A stretch of 64,000 nucleotides of DNA from Kingdonia uniflora (taxonomy: Eukaryota > Streptophyta > Magnoliopsida > Ranunculales > Circaeasteraceae). The notes below the pieces were generated by a model. That model worked only from the letters and a program-made list of their open reading frames with translations, made no database searches and was not told the DNA's origin. The position numbers were made by a program, and so were the translations under genes. The stretch is from contig JACGCM010000146.1 of NCBI GenBank assembly GCA_014058105.1, forward strand, positions 620,001 through 684,000, read 5' to 3'. Below are positions 60,097-64,000 of the stretch, piece by piece (position 1 is the first letter of the stretch; every line of letters begins with the position of its first letter).

Positions 60097-60996
60097 TTGT
60101 CCAAGAAAGAAAAATCCAGGAGAGTGCAACAATGGTCTGTCAGTTTGGATGAACATGATATCAAATTTGAAAAATGTCATTCAGAAAATGGTCAGGCCGT
60201 TGCTAATTTTCTTGCGGATTTTCCGGTGAAAGATCTCGAATGGGAAGAGCACGATCCTGACCTTGCCGAAGAAATTACAGAAGATCCACTCACCAAAGTA
60301 TTTGACGAACGAGCTGAATGGGTGATAAGGAAAAGGTGGAAACATTTTACAGATGGTTCAGCAGAACCTGGAAGGTTAGGAATTGGAATCGTATTGACTA
60401 CCCCTTCCAACGACCGAATCGAGAAATCATTCCGCTTGGATTTTGAAGCCTCCAACAATGTCACCGAATACGAAGCTCTCATTCATAGACTTGACCTTGC
60501 ACTTGAGCTCGGCGTCCCACAGCTCTCAGTCTACACAAATTCTCTACTCATCGTCCACCATTACTCTGAGCAATTCAAGAAGAATGACAAGATGGTCGAA
60601 TATGCAGCCCTCGTTAGAGATAGGATGAGCCAGTTTTTGAAAGAAACTCTCGATTATCTTCCTCGAGGTGAAAATAGACATGCCGATTCCAGAACTTATC
60701 TAGCCAGGGTCTTGGGTATAGAAGTTAGATATCTCCATATCGAAGTGATATCAACCACCAGCATTGATCACCATTCTGTATGCACGATCAACACTTGGGG
60801 CGATAAAGAGAAGGGCGATAATTGGCGAAAGCCCTTCCTTGCCTATCTTGGCACCAACAACGAATGCAAAGGACCCCTTCCAACAGATCCGAAAGAGCGC
60901 AGACAGTTGATCGAAAACTCAAAGCGCTACGTAAATCAAAATGATTTTTTATATCACCGTTCAGTCATAGGGCCTTACCTCAAGTGCCTCTCCTAA
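60097..60996 (+). pseudogene. Tat second (archaeal-type) RNase H and linker
   Basis: Open for 299 codons. Residues from about 80 form an RNase H of the kind found in Tat elements: HFTDGSAEPGRLGIGIVL (first Asp kept), then NNVTEYEALIHRLDLALELG (Glu kept), then LSVYTNSLLIV, where the expected SDS is TNS, so the second catalytic Asp is Asn. HADSRTYLARVL (the final Asp kept) follows. The remaining part (VSLDEHDIKFEKCHSENG) links to the first RNase H. Being the longest open frame in the element, it may be the youngest or least decayed part. Confidence 0.8.
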
Positions 60997-62073
60997 AAGA
61001 AAGCATACAAAATTCTCAAAGATTTACATGAAGGGACTTGTGACTCCCATGCCGCAGGTCAATCACTCACTAACAGAGCAATTACACAAGGAGTATTCTA
61101 GCTAGGCATACACAAGCAAGTAGAAGAGTTCTCACGCAAATGCGATACATGTCAATGGCATGGACACATGATCTGTGCCCCTGCACTCGAGCAACATGCA
61201 AGCAAGGAATTCTGGCCATTCAAGCAGTAGGCGCTTGATCTTGTCGAGAAATTTTCTAATACTTTAGGTAATCGGTGATACATACTCGTAGCTACAGAAT
61301 ATTTTACAAAATGGGTAAAAGTAGTTCTACTTTGCCAAACCAGAGAAGAAGAGGTTATCTCTTTTATCTGGGAACACATTATCACTTGGTTTGGATGCCC
61401 TCACCTAATTCAAATCAATAATAGGCCACAATTCGTTGCAGAGAGTGTCATAGCCTTCCTCAGCAAATACAACATCGTTCACTCACCGTCCAATCCCTAC
61501 TAGCTTCATGGCAATGGCCAAGCTAAAATAGCCAACAAAACCATTGTGAATAGACTCAAGAAAAGGCTTTACTCATAGAAAAAAGGGAATTGGATATGAG
61601 AACTTCCTCATGTCTTATGGGCATACCATACCACTCCACGTCAGTCAACTGGCTATACCCCGTTCCTCCTTGCATATCGCATAATAGTCGCCATTCCAAC
61701 AGAATACCACCATCCGGTCAAAGATAACGAGCTTACCGACGAAGAGAACGAGTTTGAATTGGCTTACAACATGAATTGGATTGATGAAACTAAGGAATGC
61801 ATTATTGCTAAACTAGGTCGATATTACCATATGTTAGCTAGTTCGTATAATAGAATAGTCCAAAACTGTACTTTACAAATTGACGATCTCGTCCTTAGGG
61901 AAAGCTCTCAACACAAAAAAGAGCCATATACCGGGAAACTGGTAGAAAATTGGGAGGGTTCATTCCTAATTGTTGGTCAAACTGGTTTGGGACCATATTA
62001 TCTCATAACAGAACAGGGAGTTCGAATCCCAAATCTATGAAATACTAGGCGACTGAAACGGTACTATCGTTAA
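60997..62073 (+). pseudogene. Tat integrase (decayed)
   Basis: HHCC region with HEGTCDSHAAGQSL and RKCDTCQWHGH (about 61,035-61,165). Core: ALDLV (first Asp), WFGCPHLIQINNRPQF, where the DNG-type second Asp reads NN, and HGNGQAKIANKT, where the usual Glu of NGQAE is Lys. A C-terminal open frame (61759-62040) has YTGKLVENWEGSFLI and GPYYLITEQG, the GPY/F-type module. Ends at TAA 62071-62073. Two of three catalytic positions are lost. Confidence 0.8.
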
Positions 62074-62189
62074 GTCCCTCACTACACCATTTCAAAATTC
62101 TCATTCCAAAATTGAGATTTTCATCTCCATACAATGTACATTCTATTCTATTCAATAAAAAATTTCAATTTTTTTCCAGCATAACTCTC

Positions 62190-62890
62190 TACTCACGTAG
62201 ACAATACATAGATTAAAGCAAAGGTAATACTAGCTTTTAATCGATCTTTATTCTGGTTAAAGCAAATGTAAAACTAGCTTTCAACCACACTCTATACATA
62301 CTCTGTGATTAAAACAAAGGTAATACTAGTTTTCAATCAAGGAAATCTGCCAGACATAAAATAAAGTGAAGGTAAAACTAGTTTTTATCTCTCAATATGG
62401 CTGCGACAATTATAATGGTTAAAGCAAAAGTAAAACTAGCTTTTAATCGAACTCTATACATACTCTGCGATTGAAATAAAGGTAATACTAGTTTTCAATC
62501 AAATAACTCTACCAGACATAAGATAAAGCAAAGGTAAAACTAGCTTTTATCTCTCAATATGGCTGCGACAATTATACCGATTAAAGCAAAGGTAAAACTA
62601 ACTTTCAATCGAACTCTATACGTACTCTGCAATTAAAACAAAGGTAATGCTAGTTTTAATTCAAAGAACTCTACTAGACATAAGATAAAGCAAAGGTAAA
62701 ACTAGCTTTCATCTCTTAATATGGTTGGGATAATTATACCAGTTAAAACAAAGGTAAAACTAGCTTTTAATCGAACTCTATACATATTCTGTGGTTAAAA
62801 CAAAGGTAATACTAGTTTTTAATCAAATAAATCTAGCAGACATAAGATAAAGCAAATGTAAAACTAACTTTTATCTCTCAATATGTTTGC
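62190..62890 (+). repeat. Tandem array in Tat copy B, period 161-163 bp
   Basis: Equivalent acata points at 62355, 62516, 62679 and 62840. Each unit contains three sub-blocks with gattaaaRcaaaggtaaWa, and the sub-block phrase ctctcaatatggctgcgac once per unit. The equivalent array in copy A has two sub-blocks per unit. Confidence 0.85.
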
Positions 62891-63000
62891 GACAGATACT
62901 TTTATAGGTTACATATACAGCCACAACAAAGGATTTTTCTTTACGATGGGAGGTCAGATACAATTTCCTCTACAATAGGAGGACAATTAGCCATAAAATA

Positions 63001-64000
63001 TCAGGCTCGAGCAGCTACAGTAACCTTTCCTTGCTCTACTAATTTAGGAGGTCGAGAACCTAACTATGTTTCCATGGAGTTCATACAGTTTCTTCAATCA
63101 ACATCAGCTCTGCATATACATCCTCTATCTGACAAACAGTAGTGCAAGGAATCTCTCTCTAACTGGAGCCTTCTCACCTCCTCAACAAAATAGGTAATAA
63201 CTGCCATTTGCATCTTTGAACGCAATACCTCAGGCATAACCGCCTTGGAAAAATTCACTTTCACTTTCTGAAGATGCTCTTGCAACTTCTTGGACAATGC
63301 TTTATTCTATTCCATTTGACTATCTGTGCGAGACATAAGATTTATATGCTCCCTCGCCTTCTCATCTGCTTTATCTGACTCATCTTGGAGCATCGTCCTC
63401 AATTCAACCACCAGAACACGAAGTTCCTCAAGCTCCATGTCTACACCTTCCTTAGTAGGAGATTTATTTAACAATTCATCCTTTTCCTTATTAAAATATC
63501 CTTACCTTTAATCACCTGCTCTAACTCCTATTCCCTGATGAGAGTAGCATCCAACTTACCATTGCCACTCCCTTAACCTCTCATTTCCTTTTTGTACATG
63601 AGCTTGAGTATGGGCTACATCTCCCTTCAGCTCTCTAATTCAAGCTGATAGGCTAACCACATCCTCTTTAATAATGGAGACCCTCGCATCACCTTTATTA
63701 TTCCTCGAGCGCTCTCCAGCCTCGGCATTTATGACGCGCGAATTGGCCAGAGCCAAATCGGCCATCAATTATGCTACCCTCTCATTTAACTCATCACATT
63801 TTCTTTGCACCAACCAAAACTCTATATCTTTAGCAGGTAAAACTTCAGTTAAATGCTTAACCGTAATTTCAGAGTTAGATAGGTCATCTCGAGCTCTTTT
63901 CAGCTCACAATCTTTCTTAACCATTTTATTCTTTAATTGGCAAAGTTCACTCCTGATACTCACTAAATCGGCTCGAGTCTATTCTTGTTCATTTGTTTTG
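63001..64000 (-). pseudogene. Antisense coiled-coil ORF of Tat copy B (partial)
   Basis: Minus-strand frames 63963-63769 (LKRARDDLSNSEITVK) and 63297-63094 (SKKLQEHLQKVKVNF, VRRLQLERDSLHYCLS) are joined by sequence of the same style. The end VTVAARA with a stop at 63001-63003 corresponds to the stop of copy A. The upstream part continues beyond the window edge. Heptad-like throughout; no DNA-binding or catalytic motif is seen. Confidence 0.65.

Larger units (their letters stand above)
55752..64000 (+). mobile_element. Ty3/gypsy Tat-lineage element, copy B (5' LTR to antisense ORF)
   Basis: 5' LTR 55752-56348, primer site, gag, protease, RT, RNase H, an additional archaeal-type RNase H, integrase (to 62073), a tandem array (62190-62890) and an antisense ORF (from 63001 to beyond the edge). 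A second RNase H between the first one and integrase is the hallmark of the Tat lineage. It interrupts the old copia RT. The 3' LTR is outside the window. Copy A at 1-4944 supplies the missing 3' architecture, and both copies have the same orientation. Confidence 0.9.

Overview
The window is nuclear DNA of a flowering plant, almost certainly a eudicot. It holds intron-rich genes, AT-rich noncoding DNA, and several plant transposon lineages nested in one another. A 3' tandem array of about 162 bp in the gypsy element at the right edge recalls the Retand elements described from Silene. That hints at Caryophyllales, but I hold it at low confidence. No bacterial, organellar, tRNA, rRNA or CRISPR feature was seen.

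Layout. (1) 1-4944: the 3' end of a Ty3/gypsy Tat-lineage element (repeat array, antisense coiled-coil ORF, long 3' region, LTR). (2) About 5150-8700: a decayed stretch sharing short dispersed motifs with a MULE further right; it contains a small acidic ORF. (3) 9421 to about 10584: a CACTA-like end with 66-bp subterminal repeats. (4) 10585-17011: a minus-strand Athila-type element keeping gag and protease but no RT or integrase. (5) About 17012-23000: a Mutator-like element (VANDAL-like) with a minus-strand, intron-containing transposase, two tandem coiled-coil ORFs and many ACAAATGA motifs in its noncoding parts only.

(6) 23750-34660: the only clear host genes, both on the plus strand. The first encodes a 287-residue Ser-rich protein I do not recognise. 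The second is an 18-exon patatin-related phospholipase, pPLA-I type (LRR, armadillo-like region, patatin domain), whose joined exons give 1309 codons plus stop with no frame break.

(7) 34888-46940: a 12-kb MULE with a FAR1-related transposase, long terminal inverted repeats and a 9-bp target duplication. Its left arm holds a tRNA-derived SINE (35793-36013), and a complete chromovirus (36188-41666, duplication CAATT) sits between that arm and the transposase. (8) 47176-55751: an old Ty1/copia element split by a younger complete copia (48490-53471, duplication TGCTT) and cut in its RT region by the next element. (9) 55752-64000: the 5' LTR, gag-pol, 3' repeat array and antisense ORF of a second Tat-lineage element of the same family as (1); it runs off the right edge.

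The two host genes form a gene island of about 11 kb between repeat blocks. All transposon coding regions carry stops or frameshifts. The most distinctive signals are the antisense coiled-coil ORF plus array shared by both Tat copies, and the MULE whose noncoding parts, including introns, are filled with one short motif.
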